DNA of 64,000 nt from assembly GCF_026151205.1 (NCBI RefSeq), contig NC_087075.1:5758858-5822857 (forward strand). The letters are read 5' to 3'. The DNA is from Bolinopsis microptera (Eukaryota; Ctenophora; Tentaculata; Lobata; Bolinopsidae). This document shows positions 1 to 11,366 of the stretch, piece after piece (the first letter of the stretch is position 1; each line of letters opens with the position of its first letter). Both the position numbers and the translations under genes were made by a program. Below the pieces are notes generated by a model. It was not told the origin of the DNA and ran no database searches. It saw only the letters and a list, made by a program, of their open reading frames with translations.

Positions 1-274
1 TCACGTGATAAGATATGTACTGTTCCTAAGTCACGTGATAAGATATGTACTATTCCTAAGTCACGTGATAAGATATGTACTATTCCGTAGTCACGTGATA
101 AGATATGTACTATTCCTAAGTCACGTGATAAGATATGTAGTATTCCTAAGTCACGTGATAAGATATGTACTGTTCCTAAGTCACGTGATAAGATATGTAC
201 TATTCCTAAGTCACGTGATAAGATATGTACTATTCCTAAGTCACGTGATAAAATATTATGTACTATTCCGTAGT
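1..274. repeat. 30-bp minisatellite containing CACGTG
   Basis: Eight full 30-bp units start every 30 bases from position 1, and a ninth diverged unit begins at 241. Each unit opens with TCACGTGATAAGATATGTA. The array starts exactly at the window edge, so it probably continues outside. The open frame across it is only the repeat read in translation (a repeating 10-residue pattern) and is not a gene. Confidence 0.95.
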
Positions 275-1818
275 CGTTCTCGCAATGTGAATGGTCCTGA
301 GGTTAATTACTAATTAATTACCTTAGTGGTCCTTCTACCCTCTGCTTAGCGTGTACCGTGCTATTGTACAAATTTATGCAAATTAGTAAAGTTATGCAAA
401 TAGCTCTTTGAAAAGAGTCGTACGCATCATCACTTATACAAATCACAGTGCAGGGTAAGTAGAAAGGAAGGACCTTTTCCATGCATATATAATGTAGCTC
501 CTCGCTATTTATCGGGTAATTTAACGCGGGGAGGGCACGTTTTAAGCAGAATTTGGTTATATACAGTATAATGGCCCTCAATAGAATAGCACATAGTTAT
601 AGTAGTAATATGGTAATGCCTGAGCTGGCCTAGGTTGGGCAGCGGAAGCCTTCGAAGGATATAATTGGTGTGAAATTGTGAAAGGTGTAGTGGAAAAAGA
701 TAAGTTGGAGAAGTGAGCAGTAAGAGTAAGAGTAACCAGGGCACGATAAGGGTGCTGGTGAGAATGAAACGACTAAGCAAGGTGTCGACCATCTGGATAG
801 ATTGGTACAGTTTATACCACGCGCACTAAAAGCTGACACGCCCTAATTTTGGGCTCATCTTCCAACTGATTCATTTTGCAGTCTAACCTGTCAGTTGTTC
901 ACTGTAAACTGCAACTTTCCTAATGATATTAAGCTTAGTAACCTACGGGTTATTATTAGGTATAGTTTAATATAGTATATAAACATATTACGTGAGTTAT
1001 ATTATATAAAACAAGACTTTAAGCCCTCAGGGGTGACTACTTTAGAATTATGATTAAATTTACGCAGAAATACAATAAGAGTATTAAATAATTTAAAGAA
1101 GCTTCTGAAATCTGCTGATATGTGTAGGACATTCAAATCAGTTCAAAGATCTGACAGTAGAATGCCCTTTTAAGGGCTTAAAATTCAATAAATAAAACGT
1201 TTAAATTCAATTATAATGTAGGATAGACTACCTTTGTACGGTGAATATTTTTATGTGTAATTAATTAATATTTAATTACATTCGTACAATTACACACAAA
1301 GATCACCCGCTAGCACACAAGGGATGATTATAATTAACAGTACGTTTGTGTGTTAATTAACAATTATAACTATTACAGCACTGTGAGGAGTAGTTTATAA
1401 TGTGGTCATATTATTCATGCAGAGATGATACATTACCTTCTACTTTATTAAACGTTACTTACTAGTTTATTAAATATTACTAACTAGTTTATCAAACTTT
1501 CACTCAGTTACGGTGAGTCATGTGATGATCATTAATCATGCTTAATGCTTATGAAATGTGGTCATTAGACTGACATCAGAGTTGATATCATGTTTAACAT
1601 CTGATGAGAAGTGAGAAATCATTCCGTTAAACGTGCAACCCCGCCCGTTGTAATTATCCTAAAAGAATGAGTCTAACCCTATTATTAGAATAAAGATTCC
1701 CCCGATTACGATAATTACTTTAATCTCACCTCTCGGACCAAGCTTAAAGTAGCCGGATTTTGGGGTCTAATCGTTTCACTACTTACTGTCCCACAGCATT
1801 GCAGTAAGGTTTTTAAAG
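275..1818. other. No gene recognised
   Basis: AT-rich sequence with only short random open frames, no recognisable domain and no strong repeat. Confidence 0.5.
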
Positions 1819-1882
1819 AAACCAGTTGTATAAAAACTTACTTACTTGCAAATAAGTAAGTAAGTTTTTATACAACTGGTTT
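1819..1882. repeat. Perfect 29-bp inverted repeat (hairpin)
   Basis: Arms 1819-1847 and 1854-1882 are exact reverse complements separated by 6 nt. The arm begins AAACCAGTTGTATAAAAAC. It could be a tiny foldback element or a cruciform-prone palindrome; no TSD is evident. Confidence 0.9.
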
Positions 1883-3550
1883 TAGGCAGACTCAGACGTG
1901 GTTGAAAATCAACACCCAGTAAATGTAACAATTACAGTAACAGCTCTCTCAACCTCTCATCAACTAGCTACCCGATAAGTCATTACAATATTTCAATTAA
2001 AGCCGATTAAAGTAGTAAGAAGTGTAGCGTTTTTTCGACTACACTCAAGTTTAATAATATTCTGGTTTTTAGTTATTATAAATTTGAAGGCTCCTAACGT
2101 ACAACCTGCTTTTATGATATGGTAGGACAGAAATATTAGATCGACAATTAACAGTTAACGATCACCAATTATCATCTAGATATTGCAACTTAATTGTCAG
2201 GAAAACAGCCTGATTTCCAGAAATCTCAGGGACAAGGTTGATCTGACAGCACTAAAATATCAGGTGTATATTTCCGCCAAACTCTCTTAGGTGTTTACAA
2301 ATAAACTGCCCACGTGATAATGTTACTGCCCACGTGACCATGTTACTGCCACGTGACCATGTTACTGCCCATGTGACAATGTTGATCGTTACATGAATAG
2401 AGGGTGCTGCCATGTCACGGAAACAGAGCACCCCTTCCTGGTGCCTTCCACCAATAACAACGCAGGATTCATACCACGTGATGTTGGGTACCCAATCAGA
2501 GGGCAGATAGAGGTTGTAATGGCAGATGTAGTCGGGCGTCAGGGGGACCGTGTATACTGTGTGTGTGTGTGTTTTAAACTTACCATGGTTCATTAAAACG
2601 TAATGTGAACATGCTGTGGAGTAATGAAATATGCTATTACTGTCTTTAAAGAGCAAAGTGGAGCTATTTGAGTATTTGAGATGAACAAATTTCATCCAGC
2701 GACTAGATTGTATTTCGAGAGTTTGGAAAGTTCAGGGTTTGGAAAGTTCAGAAATTTTTTCAAAACAGAGCCGAGCCTTGGAAAGTAGGTGATATTACAC
2801 AGGACATTGCATTCCAGTATGACTGACCGTGCGCGTGAGTTGCTCTGATACAGCACAATGTTTCTTATTTACATATTTACATCTCTCATTACATTTTAAG
2901 TGCCTCTAAACAGTATCTAATAGATGTCATTCTCTCTATGATTCAGATTCTAGACACGTTTCTTCTCGAACAATAAATAATGTTTCAAATGAATATAACT
3001 ATAAGTGATAGATAATGATGTGAAGGCGATTTACACGGAATATAAGTGATAGATCATGATGTGAAGACGATTTACACATGTATTTTGAAAGCTCCTGCTA
3101 AAACAGACTTTCCGTATCTCTTATATGTTTTAAAACAAATTCCCCTTCAGATGTATTATGCCCGCTGATAAACAACCCATTTTACCAACTTTCTCTGGAG
3201 GGCTGTACAGGGTGGCGACTCTCAACAATAATAATAATAAATTGAAATTTAATAACACCGCTATTAAGATAAAACTTATACTCAGCAGTGTTTAAACTAG
3301 TCATCCCAGAAAATAACATGAATACTAAGTTTAGAAAAGTAACTTATGCTCGAAAACATATCGTCAATACTCAATACTCAATACTGAAGCCAGAAAATGG
3401 TACTTAAACATATTATACAAAGATCATACACCAGATAAGACAATCACAGTTATAAAGTAGTCTCAATATTAACCATTCTAATTGTCCAATTCACCAGTAA
3501 TTTCAATTGTGACTTATCAGAAGAGATAACATTGATGTATTATAATAGTG
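1883..3550. other. Intergenic, no gene recognised
   Basis: Contains a cluster of four CACGTG or near-CACGTG sites at about 2308-2375 inside a short CCACGTGACCATGTTACTG-type repeat, and a GT microsatellite near 2560. Nothing else is supported. Confidence 0.5.
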
Positions 3551-3820
3551 AGATGATATTTTAAATTCTTGGGCCCCATTCCTGACACTTACCTAGCCAC
3601 AAGATACCACAAGAGACTCGCTGAAAAACTATCCCAGAAGAGAGGAGAAGACTATGCGGCTATTATGTGTTACATGCGCACCAGGATTAGATTCTCAATC
3701 CTCAGGAGCACCCTGATAGCGGTCAGGGGTGAGAGAGGGAGACGGCAATCGTATACATTGCCAGTCAGTGTAACTTCGTTTAACTTGATACCTGCCACCA
3801 TGGACTATGAATGTTTCTAG
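3551..3820 (+). pseudogene. Retroelement-associated ORF remnant
   Basis: The frame at 3569-3820 encodes a block with RLAEKLSQKRGEDYAAIMCY followed by RTRIRFSILRSTLIAVRG. This pattern (AxxLxxKRxxxYxxxxxxxRxRxxFxxLRSxxxxxRG) resembles a conserved segment found near the end of many invertebrate retroelement-encoded proteins. That is my recollection of the family and was not searched. Only about 60 residues match and there is no start codon context or neighbouring domain, so it is called a remnant. Confidence 0.4.
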
Positions 3821-5543
3821 ACACTATCCTTTTGGTATTGAGATATTGGTATCTCAGATCACGTGTACATCGTTCCTTTTTTCATGACACAGTAATTTAT
3901 TGACACTCACAGCTATAATTTTAATCATTGAATCAGTATTTTTATCTGTGCTCTGCGTAATGCATCACATGAATCAGTTTTTAATCTATTAACTTACCTA
4001 GCATTGTCCGGAATGAGTACCCAGCTGTCTGGGAGTGTAATAATTGAGCGGTGAAATATTTCCACTGTTTATTCAGGGAAATAGTCCTGTGGTAAACACG
4101 GAGTTGTTTGTGTACTGGGTGGTCTAGTGAAAATATTCATGGAATTTTCATTGTTCGTGTGATATTACAGAGTGTGTATTACAGAGTGTGTGTGTGTATT
4201 ATAGAGCACATTTTACACACATTCTTTCAATTTCATGACGTCAGGATATGTATGTGTAGTGGTCTTGAACAAGGTAACTTTAGTAACCTGTAATGTTTAT
4301 GTTTTAAGAAACTTATACTGAAGATATTTATAATATGATGACATTCTCGCTTCCTAGTGGTCTGCAATCAAATAAGTTGTAAAGATAACACAATTTTGGA
4401 AGTAAATAGGTTTAGTATCATGCGTTTACTTGTAAATGAAGTATATTTAAATCTTAAAACTTTTACCATGTAATTTAGATCTTACCTGAGTTCTTCACTC
4501 TTCAGCACCTAAATTTATTATCGTCTGAATATTCAATATTGATTCTAACCTATCGATATTCAAGATATTCGATCACGTAACGTCAGAACATCACAGATAA
4601 AAGTCATTTCTATTTCGAAATAAACGTTTAAACTTTTAAAGTGAACTTGAAATATATCACAAATTACTAAGTTCTCTCCCTCAGCTCTGTCAAGCATAAC
4701 GGCGTACATAACACGTACTGTACGTCACAAAGAATCTCCCAGAATAACAAAAAACCAACGATGTTCTTTTGTAATAAAAATATGTCAAGATTTGAATTTT
4801 GGTCATCCATCAGATTAATCGCAAAAGTAAGATTTTTAGATTTCGTCTCCGTAGGAATGATTATAAGCAAGACCCCAATAACCATATTACTCGTCGTTTC
4901 TCGAAAATGTGGACAAGATTAAATTTGGATTTTAGAATTTTGGATTACCGCCAATAATTGTAACATCCTGCTACAAAGAAACATTCCGTTTAACATCTCG
5001 CTAAACCACGCCTTTTTCCAGTTTCCTCTCCTCGCCTCCGCAAGTCCAACCCAACGAGAATAACGAATACGTCATCCCTATTAATGTCCACCGTGAGTAC
5101 TGTTTTTTTTTGTGCAACACTTACTGACTTGAATCTTGCGAGCAAGCGACCCATGAGAACGATGGGTCCTACTGAAGCCCAGCGGATTTGTGAGTACTTT
5201 TGTTTGTTTCTGGTACACCGGCCAATGTTTACAAAATCATGTGTATAATACATAACAATATAATTTTATTTAATATACGTGAATATGAGAATTGAAAATT
5301 ACGATTTTGTTAACTTGTTGATATTTTAAAGTAGTCTTGGCAGCATGAAAGCGATGTACCTAACTCCCTTGTGATGGCCGTAAAAAGACAACTTGTTGAT
5401 ATAATCTACTCAAATTTTCAAATTCAATGCTTCAACAGTTTCCTTGTCGGAGCAAATTCTATCGACAATTGTCTACTATTTAAAACAATTTTGCTGGTTT
5501 AAAAAATATTGATATTATAATTCCCATGTTTGGAAAATATAGA
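3821..5543. other. Intergenic, no gene recognised
   Basis: AT-rich; short open frames only. No exon with good splice sites and a recognisable domain was found here, although the missing 5' half of the gene starting at 6015 could in principle have small exons in this interval. Confidence 0.4.
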
Positions 5544-5601
5544 GGGGGGTCCAAAAGTCAGTCTACATACGTTGTAAACTGACTTTTGCCCCCCCCCCCC
5601 C
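5544..5601. mobile_element. 58-bp hairpin bounded by G6 and C13 (solo terminal module?)
   Basis: A run of six G (5544-5549) is followed by TCCAAAAGTCAGT, a short spacer, then ACTGACTTTTG and a run of 13 C (5589-5601). CAAAAGTCAGT and ACTGACTTTTG are exact reverse complements. The plan (G-run, inverted arms, C-run) matches in miniature the ends of the larger poly(G)-bounded elements elsewhere in the window. No TSD could be seen. Confidence 0.5.
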
Positions 5602-6014
5602 TGTACACGTTTCCATCACGTCTTCGATACTCTTTGATGTGAATGCCAAAAAGTTTTTCAGACGACCTACAAGCCTGTTAATTAAGTAAGGCAATAAACC
5701 CCGTTTATAATATAACTTTACACCCTTAATTGCTGTGTTTGAGTCAGTACTGCTGTCTACCTTGAAATGTTCAGTTATTTCTCACCCTGCCACATATTTT
5801 AATAAATTTTACGTTAAACAACTTACTACTTACCTCATGTGTTTTGTCACTATCTAATTCGCACAGGCTGTTTGGGAAAAATCCAGCATTTTATATTACT
5901 AACACATCTTCAAAGGAAACGTCTGGATAACTCTAATTAAAGGTTGCAGTAGTACCTTTACAGCGAATCATAGCTTGATTTATAATTCAAACACAAGGAA
6001 ACATTAAATTTCAG

Positions 6015-9000
6015 AGAAAGATCCAGGAATAGTTGACCTATGTGAAGATAATGTGTGCTCTTTGACACACGCAAGAGAGGACAGTGCTAGTACAGCTGAA
6101 GTTATACTGGTATTCGGGATCAAAGGTTTGGGAATCTTGCGTAGCTTAGAGTTATGCTATCTTAAATATTTGGGCCAATGACCAGTCTAATCAATATAGT
6201 ATTTCAAAGTTGGTTCAATGTCTGTACAACGTACGTATTTATCACGTATCTAACACGTGTTTAATACGTATTTAATCTCGTATCCCCCAGGAGTTGACAT
6301 GGCTCACCTGAAGAATCATGTTAGTAGTCTTGATGAGGGTATTCCTATATTCGACGAGAACTTTCGCATCAACAAAAACGTTTTCGATGCTTTTTGTCGG
6401 ATTTGCAGAAACACTTTGGCTAGAAAAGATCTGATCAAAGATATCAGTGAGTTATTCGGTTTCTTTGAAATAGTTTTATTTTAAATTATTTGCACTACTT
6501 CCCTGTCTCAGTGTTCACTATGTTAATTAAGTTATAGAGTTATTTTATATATATATATGATGCTAGGATCTCTAATATCGCTCCACTGTTCGAATCAGGA
6601 ATTATGCATTTAATGGAATTCGACATCAGCTGTTCATAATGTGTAATGCATCTATGTTGTGGAATTTAAAAGATTCTTTCATAAACCAGTTGCTCCTGTA
6701 CATATTTAGCTCAGACACTGTAAATGTGACATTACAGGGTGTTCACGATACATTGAAACGGTTTTAAATGTATTGTTTTAGTTTTAAAAACTAATAAAAA
6801 ATTTTATGAAGCAGCAGTCCACTACATTTTCCGCTCATTTTCTTTGCTAACCGGTTAAAATTTTGTTAAAACCAGTTCAGATTCGGATATTTTACATAGC
6901 TCATGAAATTTCGTATATTTTGCTGCAAGGCTCAAACATGCTATTGCCAAGGCCTAATTTGAGAATGATCCTAGACCGTTTGTCGCTTAAATCATTTACA
7001 TTTTACAGCTGATGAGGGATCTGGCTCACTATTGTCTAGTAACACAGTGCCAGCTTGACACTGTCTGCATTTCCTCTTTTGTCTAACAATTTCAATGTTC
7101 ATCAACAACAGTCGTGCCATTGTGATGAGCAATTTCACAAAAGAAAGTTGAATATTTATTTGTTTCATCGTTATGTCATTAGTGTATCTTTCAATAAGCT
7201 TTTTCTACTGACAACCTTATGCAAATTGTCGCTTGTAAAGTGGATATCAGATAAATTTCTGTCGATATGCATTTTCTTCGAAGCTCATACGGCATACCGC
7301 ACTAGGATTGTATTTATACAGTAAGAAATGCCAGTTGTGGAATTAGAATGGACAAGTGAACAAATGCCGATGTTTTGACACGCTAAAGTTTATCCTCCGA
7401 CACGACAAGCCGAATATGCTGTACTCTATTGGTCCGTCACATGTCACATGTCATAACAAATTACCCCAAATTAGTTTTATCCCCACCAGGTCGCATATGA
7501 CAGCGGTCAGAAATACCCTCCGGCGTACTAAATACTCTAGAATATCATTAGAACATCGTTTGTTCACACTCCGTTCTCTATTATACCCGTATCATTCCTA
7601 ATTATAGATAAGTTGTGATAATTTGATTGTTTGACCCTTGACTCCGGAAAACTTTACCCTTTGTATAGTATGGTAGATATTGCTAGAAATTGGTCTTCAG
7701 ATCTATCGAAAGTGTCTCATCATGACGCGCATTTTTGTGGCGCGTTGCTGCGCGTACATGCAAAATTCGAATCGTGCATGATTGATCGGTTTAATGATGA
7801 ACGCGCAAGAGGTCTCCTGAAAACCTCTGGCAGGAATTCTGAATTCATGAACATTTCATTTCAAACTCGTATTGTCCGGATCGGAACATTATTTATTAGT
7901 CTCATGGTTGCTCAGCCAAGTTCTGCAAAGTTAACCTGAGCCGTGACAGGGTCCTTGGAGTAATACCCCAAATCGGGCCTCGGCCTCTCAATTACATTCC
8001 CGAGCCTCGATAAATCTTACGAAAGTCTAACTCCAATTCTTTACAGGTGGCCAACAAGACTGTGGTGCCGTGTGTGATTCTAACAAAATGCTAATGGTGA
8101 GCAGAGTGAGGAGTTGGGTGCCCAAATATCTTGGTTATCACACCGATAAGAATATCACTATCGTCGATTGGATCGCTCTTCCCTTCAGATCGGTTTGTCA
8201 ACGATTTAGTTTCTCTAAAACTTGAATTATCTGTTTACATTCGATATTTTCGTGGAAAACACCAAGAACCCTTGCATTTTTGCTGAATCGAAGTTGGATT
8301 AAGATATTTCATGGGTATGCGTTTATAATCAACAATTTACCATCAATTTTTGATTTATTTTTCCATTTTCCGTCCGTTAATCTTGAATCGTAGATAACAC
8401 AAATAAACTAATACATAAATTTTCAGACGACCCCAAATGGAGTGTCAAACTGTAAAGCGTACCACCACTGGGCCAAATGGCAAGAGTTCGTTGACCAACA
8501 GAAAGAAGATCCAGCATTTCCACCAGAGCTGGCGTCTCTGTTCCAAACATCAGACAGGTAACTAAGCTAGATATAACCTAGTAACTAGCATAGTAACCTA
8601 GTAACTAACATAGTAACCTAGTAACTAGCATAGTAATCTAGTAACTAGTATAGTAACCTAGTAACTAGCATAGTAACCTAGTAACTAGCATAGTAACCTA
8701 GTAACTAACATAGTAACCTAGTAACTAGCATAGTAACCTAGTAACTAGCATAGTAACCTAGTAACTAGCATAGTAACCTAGTAACTAGCATAGTAACCTA
8801 GTAACTAGCATAGTAACCTAGTAACTAGCATAGTAACCTAGTAACTAGCATAGTAACCTAGTAACTAGTGGTTACTAGCATTTCCACCAGAGCTGGCGGC
8901 ACTGTTCCAAACATCTGACCGGTTACTAAGCTAGATATAATCTACTTTAATTCGTGAAGCTCTCAGAATTATCGTCAGACATGAACTGATCTTACTGACA

Positions 9001-11366
9001 TTGTGGCCACTTTCTGCGGCCAAATAATTTGCCAGCATCTTTAAACGAACAATGAAGAGACCTCTTAAAGATATTTATTAAACATTTTAGTGCTTTACGG
9101 TTATTTAACCCAATCCAGGTGGTCGCACGTGTTCACTGAGATCGTGCTAGTAGACGGGGCTATCAGAGGCATCGCTATATCTCTCTGGTTCTGTATCATG
9201 GCTACTATCATATTCACCGGTTAGTTAGTTATAGCTGATACCTATATCAGTCAAGATGGAATTTGGATTGTTTCTGATTAGATTCAGGCTTCCTGGATAA
9301 AGCCATGCATATACCTCAATACCAAGTTTATATACCCGGTTTATTGAGATTCTGACAACACCATAATCATTGACAAAACACTATAAATACCATGAATATG
9401 ATATTTTCAGGTCACCCAGTTCAGACACTAATTGTAATGTCTACCATAGTCTGTGAGATTGGATTTGTGTTTGGCTGTTTCTCCTTTGTTGGTCTAGAGC
9501 TGGGCGCTGTTGAGGTTTGTTACCCAAATATAGTAAAAACTAGATTTACCGCGCCCTGATTCACTGCAAAACCCGACTTACCGCGACCATTTCCTTTTCC
9601 AAAATGGAGTTTAACATACATAATATGAACCCCGATTTACCGCGGTTGTTTCCTTTCCCCAACCTCCACGGTAGATCAGGGTTTTACTGTATAATTTACA
9701 ATGTACATGCATACATTAGTGAAACTTGATTCCTCTACATATCAACGTGAATTTAATTTACACTGACAATGGTAACGACAGCTACAGGTTCAAAATCCGT
9801 TGCATAATTCACACCTGGTGGATTCGTGTAGTGTTATTGAGTCTCATGATTTGATAGTTCTTTCATTCAAATTCCTGATTGTTTCTGAATAGACTCAGTG
9901 AAGACAGATTCTAATGGAAATAAATAGCTGAATAACGTATCCACATTTCTACGTCATACTCATATTCTCAAATTATTTGTTATATAGTAGTGTTGAAAGT
10001 ATTAAAATTATTTATTTCCATTAGAATCTGTCTTCACTGAGTCTATTCAGAAACAATCAGAAATTTGAATGAAAGAACTATAATTTACACCATTTCGACG
10101 CGATAACTTTAACACAAACCCCTCAACTAATATTATACACATCTATCCAATATGAAGTTATTTTGAGCCCCATCACCGTTTTACACCCACCGTAATTTCA
10201 GGCGATATCTCTAGCTATCCTGGTAGGAACTAGTGTGTTTTACACCCACCGTAATTTCAGGCGATATCTCTAGCTATCCTGGTAGGAACTAGTGTGTTTT
10301 ACACCCACCGTAATTTCAGGCGATATCTCTAGCTATCCTGGTAGGAACTAGTGTGGACTATTGTGTTCATTTAGTTGAGGGTTACAGGATCGCCGGTAAA
10401 ACAGCTCCTCCTGATACATGGGACGGCTCTATTAGAGGTTAGCAGTGATTAACTAATTATCTGATTATCTAATTAACAAGTTTGTTAACCATGTCCGAAG
10501 CTCAGTAGTTGTTAACACGTTTATTTGTCGCAACTGAATGTACCGAAACAATTTTTGAAAATATTTAAATGCTCATAATATATTAAACATTTCTCAGGCT
10601 GGAGGTTGAGACACGCTCTAAATCACATTGGTGTCCCAATAGTGAGTAGTGCCATAACAACTGTCCTTGCAGCGTGCACCCTCTCCCTCACCCAGATTCA
10701 GGTAGAGTTCATTACCTTTCTCTCGTGACGACACTGCTTCTTTTGTGACGTCACTGCTTCTTTCGTGACGTCATAGTATATCCAGAAATCCCATAATACC
10801 CATTCAGTTAGAACTAAGGTTACTAACCGTATTATCCGATGCATGTACTCAGAAATTGTGTAAAACTACTAGGCCAATTCTCTATCATAATCTTAATTAG
10901 TTGGCAAATCATTAACTGTTTATCGACTAACTTGCTAATTGAGTTACTGATTAACTTGATAATTCACTAATCCTCCTTTCCCGCTCAGATGTTCTCCAGG
11001 TTTGGTAAGATACTGGCCCTAACAATGACCCTCAGTCTGGTGTACACCCTCTTCATGGCCGGATCTCTCCTTGCTGTGTTCGCCCCTGCCAAATTCTCTG
11101 GTTCGTCATCCACTCTATATTTCCTGTTTTGTTTAATATAAGTCTACTTACCTGTTCAGTGTTCAATCGCATAATTATCATTGAAAGTACTCAGAAGAAT
11201 TAAAATATTTACAGATTTGTTCCTATGCATCCTTCCTCATGTATGACTCATTTTCTTCGCAGGATCAAAGAAATCTTCTCTAAAAGGGCTGGTCATTGCA
11301 ATCGTACTGACTTGTGCTGTAATTCCTCTCCCTTTGTACCTCTTCAAAGAAGCTATCATCTGCTAG
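6015..11366 (+). CDS. Dispatched-like RND/Patched-family transporter, C-terminal part (10 exons)
   Basis: Exons read from sequence with GT-AG junctions and consistent phase: 6015-6125, 6291-6446, 8047-8192, 8427-8557, 9119-9219, 9411-9514, 10320-10437, 10598-10701, 10989-11100, 11263-11366 (stop TAG). They join to 394 residues. The first about 190 form an extracellular loop (VILVFGIKGVD near its start, several cysteines). Hydrophobic segments follow: GIAISLWFCIMATIIFTG, TLIVMSTIVCEIGFVFGC, AISLAILVGTSVDYCVHLVE, PIVSSAITTVLAACTLSL, ILALTMTLSLVYTLFMAG, and a last one, LVIAIVLTCAVIPLPLYLF. GTSVDY is the GxxxD motif of RND TM10; with the flanking EAISLAILVG and VHL it fits Dispatched, the exporter that releases lipid-modified Hedgehog in animals, better than Patched. 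The N-terminal half (sterol-sensing domain, first loop) is not seen; it may lie upstream of the window, in missed exons, or be lost. A sixth hydrophobic segment after TM12 is unusual. An ATTAAA at 11460 could be the polyadenylation signal. Orthology to a particular Dispatched paralogue is not claimed. Confidence 0.85.
8567..8870. repeat. 20-bp intronic minisatellite
   Basis: About 15 units of AGTAACCTAGTAACTAGCAT lie in the intron just after exon 4 of the Dispatched-like gene. The array begins right after the splice donor and ends against a second copy of the exon end (8878-8935). Confidence 0.9.
8878..8935 (+). repeat. Duplicate of exon 4 3' end plus splice donor
   Basis: GCATTTCCACCAGAGCTGGC and what follows repeat the last about 48 bases of exon 4 (8510-8557) and the first bases of its intron, with a few substitutions. 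The donor GT is kept (GACCGGTTACT against GACAGGTAACT). Using the second donor would add the whole minisatellite to the exon. Confidence 0.85.
9531..9691. mobile_element. Degenerate Tc1/mariner-like MITE
   Basis: The left end TATAGTAAAAACTAGATTTA and the right end (reverse complement TACAGTAAAACCCTGATCTA) form an imperfect inverted repeat of about 30 bp. TACAGTAAAACC is a common end type in Tc1/mariner elements, which duplicate TA. About 160 bp and non-coding; it lies in intron 6 of the Dispatched-like gene. Confidence 0.5.
9857..10078. mobile_element. 222-bp MITE with about 70-bp TIRs flanked by TA
   Basis: Arms 9857-9927 and 10010-10078 are near-perfect inverted repeats starting GTTCTTTCATTCAAATT. 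The bases just outside are TA on both sides (9855-9856 and 10079-10080), as expected for a Tc1/mariner-type TSD. The spacer is 82 bp and non-coding. The arms are nearly identical, so it is a young insertion or a conserved foldback in intron 6. Confidence 0.8.
10145..10378 (+). repeat. 59-bp triplication of the splice acceptor and start of exon 7
   Basis: The 59-bp unit covers the intron end (TTTTACACCCACCGTAATTT, CAG) and the first 36 bases of exon 7. It starts at 10202, 10261 and 10320 as exact copies. Only the third acceptor gives a protein that continues (GTSVDYCVHL); use of the first or second adds 59 or 118 bases and reads into a stop within about 25 codons. Confidence 0.95.

Noticed and set aside
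1-274. CRISPR-like regular spacing in the tandem arrays
   Set aside because: Units are head-to-tail without unique spacers, and the genome is eukaryotic.
5-313. 102-residue open frame over the 30-bp repeat
   Set aside because: Its sequence is a direct translation of the minisatellite; 30 is a multiple of three and the unit has no stop, so the frame stays open by chance.
6575-6605. tRNA T-loop-like GTTCGAATC
   Set aside because: No acceptor stem, D-arm or anticodon arm can be fitted upstream.
7631-7939. 102-residue frame in intron 2 of the Dispatched-like gene
   Set aside because: No domain recognised, and the intron is bounded by well-phased exons; probably chance.
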